Source: a virus. From it: a DNA stretch of 22,145 nt. The DNA lies in IMG/VR virus record IMGVR_UViG_3300030118_002181, positions 1 through 22,145 of that record. One strand, written 5' to 3'. Shown one piece after another: positions 14,226 through 20,854 of this stretch; the first letter of the stretch is position 1, and each line of letters begins with the position of its first letter. The notes beneath the pieces were generated by a model that had not been told where the DNA came from, made no database searches, and was given only the letters and a program-made list of their open reading frames with translations. A program made the translations under genes and the position numbers.

Positions 14226-14671
14226 ATTACAATATACTCATTATTGTAAGAATCATTTGTGATATATACATCCTTATTAATATTATAATGGTCATTGTCA
14301 TTTAATTGGTCAATATCTTGATCTGTTACAAATAATCTATCTTTATAAATTCTTTCTTTTTGGTTGCTATCTGTTTGCCAAATCTCATCATACATCTGCC
14401 ACAAACTTAAGTTCATATTCCAAAAATTAAAATCTGCAAATAGATCAAAATCATAATATCTTGCTTCTTTAAATATACTTGCAAGTTCACTTGCATTATT
14501 AACAAAAGTTCCATCAAAAGTTAGAAAATCTCCTACTCTAGTTGGATCACTAATAAAGTAAGTGAATTTTTTATTAAGTAGGTTATCTCTAATTTCTGTT
14601 TGAAATGCAGTTAAATATTCTCTAGGAATAACTTTAAATGATTGACCTGCTCCTGTGTTTATTACTATCAT
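14222..14671 (-). CDS. Hypothetical virion-region protein upstream of portal (149 aa)
   Basis: A 149-aa acidic protein of unknown family. It starts MIVINTGAGQSFKVIPREY, has an aromatic-rich middle (YYDFDLFADFNFWNMNLSLWQMYDEIW) and ends Asp/Asn-rich. The beginning of beta-strand character followed by a hydrophobic core suggests a small beta-sandwich-type structural protein, for example a head decoration or tail-related protein. It heads the portal-connector unit: a candidate promoter is placed directly in front of its start, and its stop overlaps the portal start (ATGA). Confidence 0.7.
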   Translation of the reverse strand: MIVINTGAGQSFKVIPREYLTAFQTEIRDNLLNKKFTYFISDPTRVGDFLTFDGTFVNNASELASIFKEARYYDFDLFADFNFWNMNLSLWQMYDEIWQTDSNQKERIYKDRLFVTDQDIDQLNDNDHYNINKDVYITNDSYNNEYIVI

Positions 14672-14676
14672 TGCTT

Positions 14677-14703
14677 ATATAACGAATTAATTAATTTAAT
14701 TTG
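14677..14703 (-). promoter_or_regulatory. Candidate phage promoter upstream of the 149-aa/portal unit
   Basis: On the minus strand CAAAT (14703-14699) is followed by TCGTTATAT (14685-14677) 18 nt after the C; the ATG at 14671 is 5 nt further. The T-run of the terminator hairpin at 14713-14736 ends just upstream, so a stop signal and a restart signal are directly joined. Confidence 0.55.
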
Positions 14704-14736
14704 TAAAATAAAAAAGCACCCTGATAAGAGTGCTTT
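14704..14736 (-). terminator. Intrinsic terminator after the tail-tube-like gene
   Basis: On the minus strand AAAGCACTC, a 6-nt loop and GGGTGCTTT form a 9-pair stem (one G-T wobble) followed by TTTATTTTA. It lies 30 nt after the stop of the 173-aa gene. This is the second terminator within 650 nt after the capsid gene. Confidence 0.75.
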
Positions 14737-14765
14737 CTTAAATTAAACTAAAATTAGATATATTA

Positions 14766-15287
14766 TTAGTTAGGAGTAATCTGAGTTGCATTAGCAGTTA
14801 TAACTCCTGCATCTACAAAAGCAGGTGCTTTTTCCTCTTGACCTTCAAGAGTTAGTGTAAATCCATATAGATCTCCTGCTGCTGCTCCAGTTACTACTGT
14901 ACCTCCTGTTACTTCACATCCATTCTCTATACCACAAAGGAATTGATTTCCTAAGTAATCTTCTACTACCACGTGAGGCCTAGAAACTATAATTAGTTGT
15001 AGCTCTTGCTGAGTAGCATTATCTAAGAATGGCAATGTAAGATTAATGGTTTGTGCAAAGAATGTAGTACCATTTTCTCTAGAACTATTTACTGTAGATT
15101 CTAAAGAAGAGTTACCTTTTACATCAAACTCAAAAAAAGCAGGGCTTCCTGAAAAAGCAGATATAGTACCATCTGCATCTACAGTTACAGTACCTAGTGT
15201 ACCAAAGTCAGCAAAGTAAACTTTTTTTACTCCACCAAATCCTGTTTTACAAGGTAATTTTCTTCCTGTTGTTAATGTACAAGCCAT
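14766..15287 (-). CDS. Putative tail tube or other virion protein (173 aa)
   Basis: A 173-aa protein rich in beta-strand residues, Gly, Thr and Ala. It starts ACTLTTGRKLPCKTGFGGVK, continues VYFADFGTLGTVTVDADG and has a late GFTLTLEGQEEKAPAFVD. A start with CTLTTGR-x-x-PC-x-x-G-GG followed by KxVYF is a recognisable pattern in capsid-adjacent genes of Bacteroidota phages (from memory). Its size and beta content suit a tail tube or decoration protein. A tube protein should be made in high amount, which fits its place between the capsid gene and a terminator. It is flanked on both sides by terminators. Confidence 0.55.
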   Translation of the reverse strand: MACTLTTGRKLPCKTGFGGVKKVYFADFGTLGTVTVDADGTISAFSGSPAFFEFDVKGNSSLESTVNSSRENGTTFFAQTINLTLPFLDNATQQELQLIIVSRPHVVVEDYLGNQFLCGIENGCEVTGGTVVTGAAAGDLYGFTLTLEGQEEKAPAFVDAGVITANATQITPN

Positions 15288-15310
15288 ATTATTATTTTTT
15301 TAAAAATGTT

Positions 15311-15346
15311 AAACAAAAAGGATAGGCAGGTTAATACCTACCCTTT
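15311..15346 (-). terminator. Intrinsic terminator after the capsid gene
   Basis: On the minus strand AAAGGGTAGG, a 10-nt loop and CCTATCCTTT form a perfect 10-pair stem (one G-T wobble), with T-rich sequence (TTTTTGTTT) following. It begins 11 nt after the capsid stop codon. Partial termination here would keep capsid mRNA more abundant than downstream messages. Confidence 0.75.
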
Positions 15347-15357
15347 GTTAAAATTTA

Positions 15358-16272
15358 TTATACTGTAGGATCGTATAAAACTACTTCACTACCAAATCCA
15401 TACTGGATTCCTGAAGTAAATCTCATAATTACTCTTACATTTTGTGATCCATCTAAATCAGCCATATCTAGAGTTTTTACTAAGTTATGATCTGATAATA
15501 GTCCTGTACCAAAGTATAGGTTAGATTTTTGAGCTAGTACCATTTGATTATCATTTAATCCCTGTGCTAGGAAAATACTGATACCATCAAAAGTTAGTGG
15601 CTGATCCATTGAATACCACATATTAACTCTATTCTCATATCCACCACCTTGAGCAGCTAAAGCTCTGATATATGCCTTTGCTACATTTTTAGATACATAC
15701 AAGTATAAATCTTCTTTACCATATAAAGCAGAAGGACAAGCATCTACTACTTTACCAATTTCTGCAATTACATTAGCAGAAGTTACAGTAGTACCTGAAA
15801 TATCATTTACATCTGAATCTGCTTTGAATAATGTTACAAAACCATCAAACTCTCCTACATTACCATTAGCACCATTCCAAATAGATTGCTCAGTTTTTTG
15901 TGCTACTTGAGCAGCTACTTCTGCAATTAGAAAATCACTAAATTTCTTAGGCATTTTTTCGTAAGATGAGAACCCAAGCTCTGCGGCTTCCCACGAACTT
16001 ACGAATGGAGTTAAACAAAACTCATTGTTTACTTGGAACTCTTCAGGTTGTAAAACTCTTTCAGTAAGAGCTATATTACCTGCTGATGTGAAATCACAAC
16101 TAGCATTAGCAATAATACCTGATACTGCCATCTTGCTGATGTTCTCTTTATATTTAATATTAGGCAATACTTCTATACCACCTTTTGCGATTGTATCGCC
16201 TGATAACAATGCAGCAGCTATATATTTACCTGCCCATTGACCTGCATAATTACTTGTTATACTTAAAGCCAT
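15358..16272 (-). CDS. Major capsid protein
   Basis: A 304-aa protein with the length, composition and setting of an HK97-fold major capsid protein. It has an N-terminal GQWAGKYIAAALLSGDTIA helix, then conserved QVNNEFCLTPFVSSWEAAELGFSS, a long helix FSDFLIAEVAAQVAQKTEQSIWNG, and a C-terminal beta-rich region ending VRVIMRFTSGIQYGFGSEVVLYDPTV. It self-assembles with the scaffold-like protein encoded 12 nt upstream to build the procapsid. It has no large N-terminal delta domain; the separate scaffold fits this. The ATG is preceded only by A/T-rich sequence. It is followed by a strong terminator. Confidence 0.75.
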   Translation of the reverse strand: MALSITSNYAGQWAGKYIAAALLSGDTIAKGGIEVLPNIKYKENISKMAVSGIIANASCDFTSAGNIALTERVLQPEEFQVNNEFCLTPFVSSWEAAELGFSSYEKMPKKFSDFLIAEVAAQVAQKTEQSIWNGANGNVGEFDGFVTLFKADSDVNDISGTTVTSANVIAEIGKVVDACPSALYGKEDLYLYVSKNVAKAYIRALAAQGGGYENRVNMWYSMDQPLTFDGISIFLAQGLNDNQMVLAQKSNLYFGTGLLSDHNLVKTLDMADLDGSQNVRVIMRFTSGIQYGFGSEVVLYDPTV

Positions 16273-16284
16273 TTTTATTTATAT

Positions 16285-16887
16285 TTATAGGTTATTTAAT
16301 TTTTCTAAAATTCTATCTTTTACAGTTTTTGCTCTGCTTTCTGAGAATTGGAAACCACTTGCTCTTTTAGCACTTCCTGTTTCAGGGCTATGCTTGATTG
16401 GCTCAGTAGCAGGTTTTGACAACTCTTCATTGATTATCTCTTCTGCTTTGACTTCCTCATCCTTAGATAGTTTTTCTTCTGCATCAACTTTTTCCTCTTC
16501 TTCTTTCTTCTCTTCTTCTTTGTGATCCATCATATCTTCAATATGTTTTTTAAGTTCATCCATTTCTTTTCTGAACTCTTCTCTTGTAACATATTTCATT
16601 TCTTCCTTATCTTCTTTTTCTTCGTGTTCTTCAAGCCCTTCTTCTTTGGCTTCTTTTAACTCTTCAATAAGGCCTTCTTCTTTTACAACTAGAACCTCTC
16701 CTGATTCTAATTCATATTCTCCAATAGGCATTTTTACTTTTTCATCATCTGTTTTGATGAATACTTCTTTTCCATTAGAAAATGTTTCAGCAGTTATTAC
16801 TGTACCATTCTCTAGTTTCCTATCTTCAAGATCTACTTGAATGTCTAGGATAGTTTTAATTTTATTAAGCATATCACTACTTTTCAT
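16285..16887 (-). CDS. Head scaffolding protein
   Basis: A 200-aa, very acidic protein. The N-terminal part is a compact beta domain (LENGTVITAETFSNGKEVFI, then MPIGEYELESGEVLVVKEEG). After it comes a long Glu/Lys-rich coiled coil (about residues 75-155, with EEMKYVTREEFRKEMDELKK) and a basic C-terminal helix (AKTVKDRILEKLNNL). This matches the scaffold proteins of Bacteroidota phages, in which the C-terminal basic segment binds capsid and the acidic part stays inside the shell. It lies 12 nt before the capsid gene and downstream of the prohead protease, which would cut it during maturation. A TCGTTAA-type promoter is just upstream. Confidence 0.75.
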   Translation of the reverse strand: MKSSDMLNKIKTILDIQVDLEDRKLENGTVITAETFSNGKEVFIKTDDEKVKMPIGEYELESGEVLVVKEEGLIEELKEAKEEGLEEHEEKEDKEEMKYVTREEFRKEMDELKKHIEDMMDHKEEEKKEEEEKVDAEEKLSKDEEVKAEEIINEELSKPATEPIKHSPETGSAKRASGFQFSESRAKTVKDRILEKLNNL

Positions 16888-16895
16888 AATTACTA

Positions 16896-16922
16896 TATTA
16901 ACGATTATTAAATTTAATTTTG
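16896..16922 (-). promoter_or_regulatory. Candidate phage promoter upstream of scaffold/capsid
   Basis: On the minus strand CAAAA (16922-16918) is followed by TCGTTAATA (16904-16896) 18 nt after the C; the scaffold ATG at 16887 is 8 nt beyond. It fills the 40-nt gap between the small Cys-rich gene and the scaffold gene. Confidence 0.55.
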
Positions 16923-16927
16923 CATTT

Positions 16928-17083
16928 TCAGGATGCTACCCTATTAATTACACCTATACCTTGAGCAAATAGTGATCCATCACAACACTCAATAGAATAG
17001 GTATTTCTATCCTTACAATAACAAGCTCTTCTGCTTCCAAGAGGGCTTGTTCTACTTGGAAAATAATTTTTTTTATTTACCAC
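16928..17083 (-). CDS. Small Cys-rich protein (51 aa)
   Basis: A short gene whose conserved part reads NKKNYFPSRTSPLGSRRACYC, then a TYS..CCDG motif, then LFAQGIGVI. The ACYCK-D-x-x-TYS-x-x-CCDGxLxAQGIG pattern is known to me from Bacteroidota phage genomes beside capsid genes; function unknown. Four Cys (C-x-C...CC) could bind zinc. The best start is the GTG at 17083-17081 (11-nt overlap with the protease gene). In-frame ATGs at 17113 and 17149 would overlap the protease end by 41 and 77 nt and add residues that look like read-through. The 40 nt after it carry a promoter motif. Confidence 0.6.
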   Translation of the reverse strand: MVNKKNYFPSRTSPLGSRRACYCKDRNTYSIECCDGSLFAQGIGVINRVAS

Positions 17084-18680
17084 TTTTAGGATGTTTTTTA
17101 GGTAGTAAGTCATTATCCGATTTATATTTGGGATTCTGAGGCCTACCATTTTTTACTAAATACATATAAGCATTAACTCTTGCAAATGCCCAAGCTGATG
17201 CTGATTTAATTTTAGGAGAATGTGAAACATTAAAAGCACCTAAACCTCTTTGAAATACTGATTTAAGTTGGCCTACTGTAACACCATATCCTAATTTATC
17301 TTTATATCTTTTATTAAAGTCATCTGCCTTTTTTTGTAAAGTAGCTTCATCAGCTTTTGATACTTTTGCTCCTCTACTTGTTGAGGCATCTCCTTTTGCA
17401 GTTCCTTTGCCTTTTGGATTTGGATTAGGAGTATCTGATTTAGGAGCTTTAGGACTTTTTCTAATACCTCCTCTTTCTCCTACTTCTGCATAATTGTCTC
17501 TTTCTTTAACACACTTACCATCCTTTTTTTTATATCCCATAGGACATTTTTTATGTTTACTCATATCATCCTTAATATGAAACTCGCAAGGCATATACCA
17601 AGTCTTACCTTCAAACTCGTGTTCGTGTATTCCTTCACATCCAATATTTCTAGCCATCTCTTTGGCTTTCTCTTCTGTAGAATAAGCTAGTCTATCATCA
17701 ATAATAGCAAACTCATCATTTACCACTTGGCTATATAATTCTAGTTTACCTAGTTTTTTAAGTTTAGCCTCACTCCATCTCTTAGCAGCTAGGCCTCCCC
17801 ATAGTAAGTAAGATATAGTGCCACAGGCCTCCTTATCATCTGCATTATAGTATTCTTCTGCTCTTGACAAAAATGAATACATCCTCTTTATTGTTTGTTC
17901 ACTTATAGGCTTACCTTGAGCTAATTGAGATGCTCTTATTTTACCGACATCTGTAGCACATTTATTATTTACTTTTTTATTAAGATCTATACCTCTCTTT
18001 GCATTATTCTTTACTGCATCAGGATAATCTGAAAAACTTTCTAAAACTAAGTTCTTACCATCTTTAAATCTTGCATCATCTTTAATAATGCCTTTTATAA
18101 TATTAAGCATATACTCTGCTTCTTCTTCTTCTATTTTTGCAAGTTCATCTTTATTGCTTTTTGGTACATCCATTTTATCTGCAAAATATCCTTCAATACT
18201 GAAACCTTTTACTTTACCAGTTTTTACATATTCATTCCATACATCATCATTATCTACTTTTACAGATCCCATCCAAGTACCTACAGGTACATCAAATCCA
18301 TACTTTCTTGATTTGTCTAGTTTCTCATCTTCTACTATCCAACTTTCTACTAAAGTAAGGCCATTGATTTCGTGATTATGTTCTAAGGTAGAATTACTTT
18401 GATGTCCTTTTTTTAAATATAGCTGAGAGGCTTTTTCTATTGTTTCTTTTGAAAAATATATATAATATTCTCCATCTTTATTTTTTCTGTATATAGGTTT
18501 GTTAGGTACTAATAAAGCACCCATCAATATTTTTTTCTCTTTGTCTATTTCAGCTAATCTAATCTCTTGATCTTTAAGAGCTATAAAATCTTCTTCTATT
18601 GCAGGATTTTCTACTATTGAGATTGCCTCAACTCCTGTTACTTCTTGATCTTCATCTAAGACTAATTCTACTATCTTCAT
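17073..18680 (-). CDS. XkdF-like prohead protease, multidomain
   Basis: A 535-aa polyprotein-like chain. Residues about 50-170 form an XkdF-type serine protease: MGALLVPNKPIYRKNKDGEY, then LEHNH (H101), then VKGFSIEGYF with candidate nucleophile S161. It would cleave scaffold and capsid during head maturation. Residues about 214-305 hold a helical module (YPDAVKNNAKRGIDLNKK...CGTISYLLWGGLAAKRW) that is often attached to phage head proteases. Residues about 319-368 hold a HEFEGKTWYMPCEFH module. Residues 376-391 hold a CP-G-x-KC Cys motif. Residues about 393-530 hold a basic, Gly/Pro-rich module (EVGERGGIRKSPKAPKSDTP ... FARVNAYMYLVKNGRP), resembling DUF5872. The last parts are probably removed or act as DNA or capsid binders. 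A promoter motif precedes the start. Confidence 0.75.
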   Translation of the reverse strand: MKIVELVLDEDQEVTGVEAISIVENPAIEEDFIALKDQEIRLAEIDKEKKILMGALLVPNKPIYRKNKDGEYYIYFSKETIEKASQLYLKKGHQSNSTLEHNHEINGLTLVESWIVEDEKLDKSRKYGFDVPVGTWMGSVKVDNDDVWNEYVKTGKVKGFSIEGYFADKMDVPKSNKDELAKIEEEEAEYMLNIIKGIIKDDARFKDGKNLVLESFSDYPDAVKNNAKRGIDLNKKVNNKCATDVGKIRASQLAQGKPISEQTIKRMYSFLSRAEEYYNADDKEACGTISYLLWGGLAAKRWSEAKLKKLGKLELYSQVVNDEFAIIDDRLAYSTEEKAKEMARNIGCEGIHEHEFEGKTWYMPCEFHIKDDMSKHKKCPMGYKKKDGKCVKERDNYAEVGERGGIRKSPKAPKSDTPNPNPKGKGTAKGDASTSRGAKVSKADEATLQKKADDFNKRYKDKLGYGVTVGQLKSVFQRGLGAFNVSHSPKIKSASAWAFARVNAYMYLVKNGRPQNPKYKSDNDLLPKKHPKSGK

Positions 18681-18686
18681 AATTAA

Positions 18687-18711
18687 ATAACGAGTTTAAA
18701 ATTATATTTTG
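18687..18711 (-). promoter_or_regulatory. Candidate phage promoter upstream of the prohead protease
   Basis: On the minus strand CAAAA (18711-18707) is followed by TCGTTAT (18693-18687) 18 nt after the C, and the ATG at 18680 comes 6 nt later. It fills the 33-nt gap after the tape-measure gene. No terminator hairpin is visible in that gap. Confidence 0.55.
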
Positions 18712-18713
18712 TA

Positions 18714-20723
18714 TTATAATGATGCACCATCTATTATATTCCTATCTAAGCCCTGAGCAGTAGTTACATCATTACTTACTACAAAGGCCTGTACTGGTTG
18801 CTGATTGCCTAAAGCCTCAGCTATTTGACTAACACCTGATCCTCCAACTCCTGTAACATCAGGAGGAGTAGATTCTATTGTTGGTGCTGCTGCTGCTACA
18901 CTAGGAGCTTCTATATTTATAGCTCCACCTGCACTTGCACCTGCTGCTGCTGCTGCACTCTTGGTAGCACCTACTGCTGATTTTATTGCACTTACAATAC
19001 CAAAAGCAGTTGCAGCAAAACTTAAAATAAAAGGAATGTTAAAAGGAGGAGGAGCTGCACTTGCTGCTTTAGCAGCACCTTTACCTAAAGTTACACTTGC
19101 ACCTGCAGTATCTGTTTGAGCAGTAGTCAGGTTTTTTTTAGCATTAGATATTTGCTCTTTAGCATCTAAGATTAATTGCCTTGCTAATAATATTTGTTTT
19201 GCTACTAATAATGCTTTACCTACTTTACTTTCAGCACCTGCTAATAAGACTGCATTGTCAAATGTTTTTTCTCTAGTAGCTCTTTTTTGTGCTTCTATTT
19301 TTTCTTCTTCTGCAAGTTCTTTTTCTTTTTCTGCTTTTATCTTATCTGCATTGGCCTTTCTTCTTGCTTCATCCTCAGCATCAAACTCATCTTGTTTTGC
19401 TTTGACTGCTTCTCTTCTAGCTGCCTCTAATTCATCAGTTACTAAGTTTTGTTCTTCAGCTTGAGTAATAAGTTTTTGAAACTGCTCATCTATTTTGACT
19501 AATTCTAGATCTCTTCTTTCTTGTTCAGAAATTGCAGTAGCATCTCTTATTTGTTTTTTTAATTCTGCTAAGGCCTTTGCTGCTGCTAATTCCTCTGCAT
19601 CTTTTTGTTTTTGTTCTGCTTTCTCAGCAGCCTCTTCTGCTTTCCTTTCTGCTTTTGCCTCTCTAAGGTTAGTAGTAATCTCAGCAGTAAGTGTTTTTTG
19701 TTTCTTTAATCTTGAGGCTTCAAGTTCTATAAGTTTTGCTCTTAATGCTGCCTCTTCATCTAGATCCTCTTTTGTGGAATCAGCTAAAGCATTTTCTGCT
19801 ACCTTAGCATCTAGCCTTAACTGAGCAGCCTTTATTTCAGCATCAGTTATTTCTGCCTCTATTCTACCTGCTTCTTTCAATGCCTCTATTCTATCTTCAA
19901 TAGATACATTTTCTTTATCTGCTGCTTTCTCTCTTAATTCATTAAATTTTCTAGTAGCTTCTGCTCTATCTATTAATAATTGTCTTTCTAGTTTATCTGC
20001 CTCTGCTCTTTTATCAGCTAACTCTCCTGCAATTTTTATCTCCTTTCTAGTTTCTTCTCCAAAGTTTGCTATACCCTGCCTAACTTCTTCTAAGGCCTTA
20101 CCTGCTTCTTTAAAATTACCAGTAAAAACATTAAGAACTACATTACCAAAATCTGCTAGTATATCAGATACATTGCCTATAACTGCTTGGATCTGAGTAA
20201 AAAATCTTCTGAATTTATTTTGGCCTTCTTCTGAGGAGGTAAATGCTTTTGCTACACCTGCTATTGCAGCAGCTATTGCAATTAAAGGTACTGCAAGTAA
20301 AGCTATTCTAAGTAATTTAGAACCTTTTGTCGCTGCACCTAAAGCTCCAGTAAAACCTTGAGTTCTACTAATTAAACCACCTGTTTGCTGATCTAATAAT
20401 CCTACTACCCCTGAATAATCTCTTGCACTTTTTTGAGAATCTTTTAACTGGTCATTTGCTTTCTTTCTTTGTTTTGTAAGATCTTGTAATCCTTTTTTCT
20501 CATCAGCTATCTCTGCCTTTATTTGTTTAATTCTTTTTTTTAAAGCACCCCTATCTTGAATCTTAACAGTATCTTCTAATCTTTTGTTATATTTAAAAGA
20601 GGCCTTCTCAAGATCTTTTATTACCTGTTCTTGGATTTCTAATTGCTCATTAAGTTCAGCAACTTTTTTTTCTGCATCAGCTACACTTAGCTTTAATTCA
20701 TATTCTCTTGCAGTTACTGCCAT
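18714..20723 (-). CDS. Tail tape measure-like protein
   Basis: A 669-aa helical protein. Residues 1-100 form a coiled coil (VADAEKKVAELNEQLEI...), a hydrophobic segment lies at about 137-158 (LLRIALLAVPLIAIAAAIAGV), and residues about 210-490 are a long Ala/Glu/Lys-rich coiled coil. A second hydrophobic Ala/Gly-rich stretch (about 555-600) comes before the conserved end QAFVVSNDVTTAQGLDRNIIDGASL. This layout of coiled coils, membrane-active segments and short C-terminal motif is that of phage tape measures, which set tail length and help DNA enter. With about 1.5 angstrom per residue, 669 aa would give a tail near 100 nm. A siphovirus or myovirus is therefore expected. The gene overlaps the 46-aa gene by 10 nt. 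Confidence 0.75.
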   Translation of the reverse strand: MAVTAREYELKLSVADAEKKVAELNEQLEIQEQVIKDLEKASFKYNKRLEDTVKIQDRGALKKRIKQIKAEIADEKKGLQDLTKQRKKANDQLKDSQKSARDYSGVVGLLDQQTGGLISRTQGFTGALGAATKGSKLLRIALLAVPLIAIAAAIAGVAKAFTSSEEGQNKFRRFFTQIQAVIGNVSDILADFGNVVLNVFTGNFKEAGKALEEVRQGIANFGEETRKEIKIAGELADKRAEADKLERQLLIDRAEATRKFNELREKAADKENVSIEDRIEALKEAGRIEAEITDAEIKAAQLRLDAKVAENALADSTKEDLDEEAALRAKLIELEASRLKKQKTLTAEITTNLREAKAERKAEEAAEKAEQKQKDAEELAAAKALAELKKQIRDATAISEQERRDLELVKIDEQFQKLITQAEEQNLVTDELEAARREAVKAKQDEFDAEDEARRKANADKIKAEKEKELAEEEKIEAQKRATREKTFDNAVLLAGAESKVGKALLVAKQILLARQLILDAKEQISNAKKNLTTAQTDTAGASVTLGKGAAKAASAAPPPFNIPFILSFAATAFGIVSAIKSAVGATKSAAAAAGASAGGAINIEAPSVAAAAPTIESTPPDVTGVGGSGVSQIAEALGNQQPVQAFVVSNDVTTAQGLDRNIIDGASL

Positions 20724-20854
20724 CTTAATTCATTTTTAAGTTGTTTATATGCTTTTTTAAAAGTCATAGGTAAAGCATATTTACCCTGAGCTATCCTTAT
20801 GTTTTCAGTTTCTCCTTCACAAACCTGCAATAAATCTATTATGTTTTTTATCAT
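20714..20854 (-). CDS. Small hypothetical protein before the tape measure (46 aa)
   Basis: A 46-aa protein reading MIKNIIDLLQVCEGETENIR, then AQGKYALPMTFKKAYKQLKNE and ending LRWQ. It starts in an ATGA overlap with the tail protein and ends 10 nt inside the tape-measure gene, so it is coupled on both sides. The position just before the tape measure is where tail assembly chaperones are encoded, but the sequence is too short and no frameshift partner is visible. Function unknown. Confidence 0.6.
   Translation of the reverse strand: MIKNIIDLLQVCEGETENIRIAQGKYALPMTFKKAYKQLKNELRWQ

Noticed and set aside
17084-17149. ATG starts at 17113 or 17149 for the small Cys-rich protein
   Set aside because: They overlap the conserved end of the protease gene by 41-77 nt; the GTG at 17083 begins just before the conserved NKKNYFP segment. 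Not fully excluded.
19255-19824. Plus-strand Ser/Ala-rich frames opposite the tape measure
   Set aside because: They are the complement of an Ala/Glu/Lys-rich coiled coil; no independent evidence of coding.
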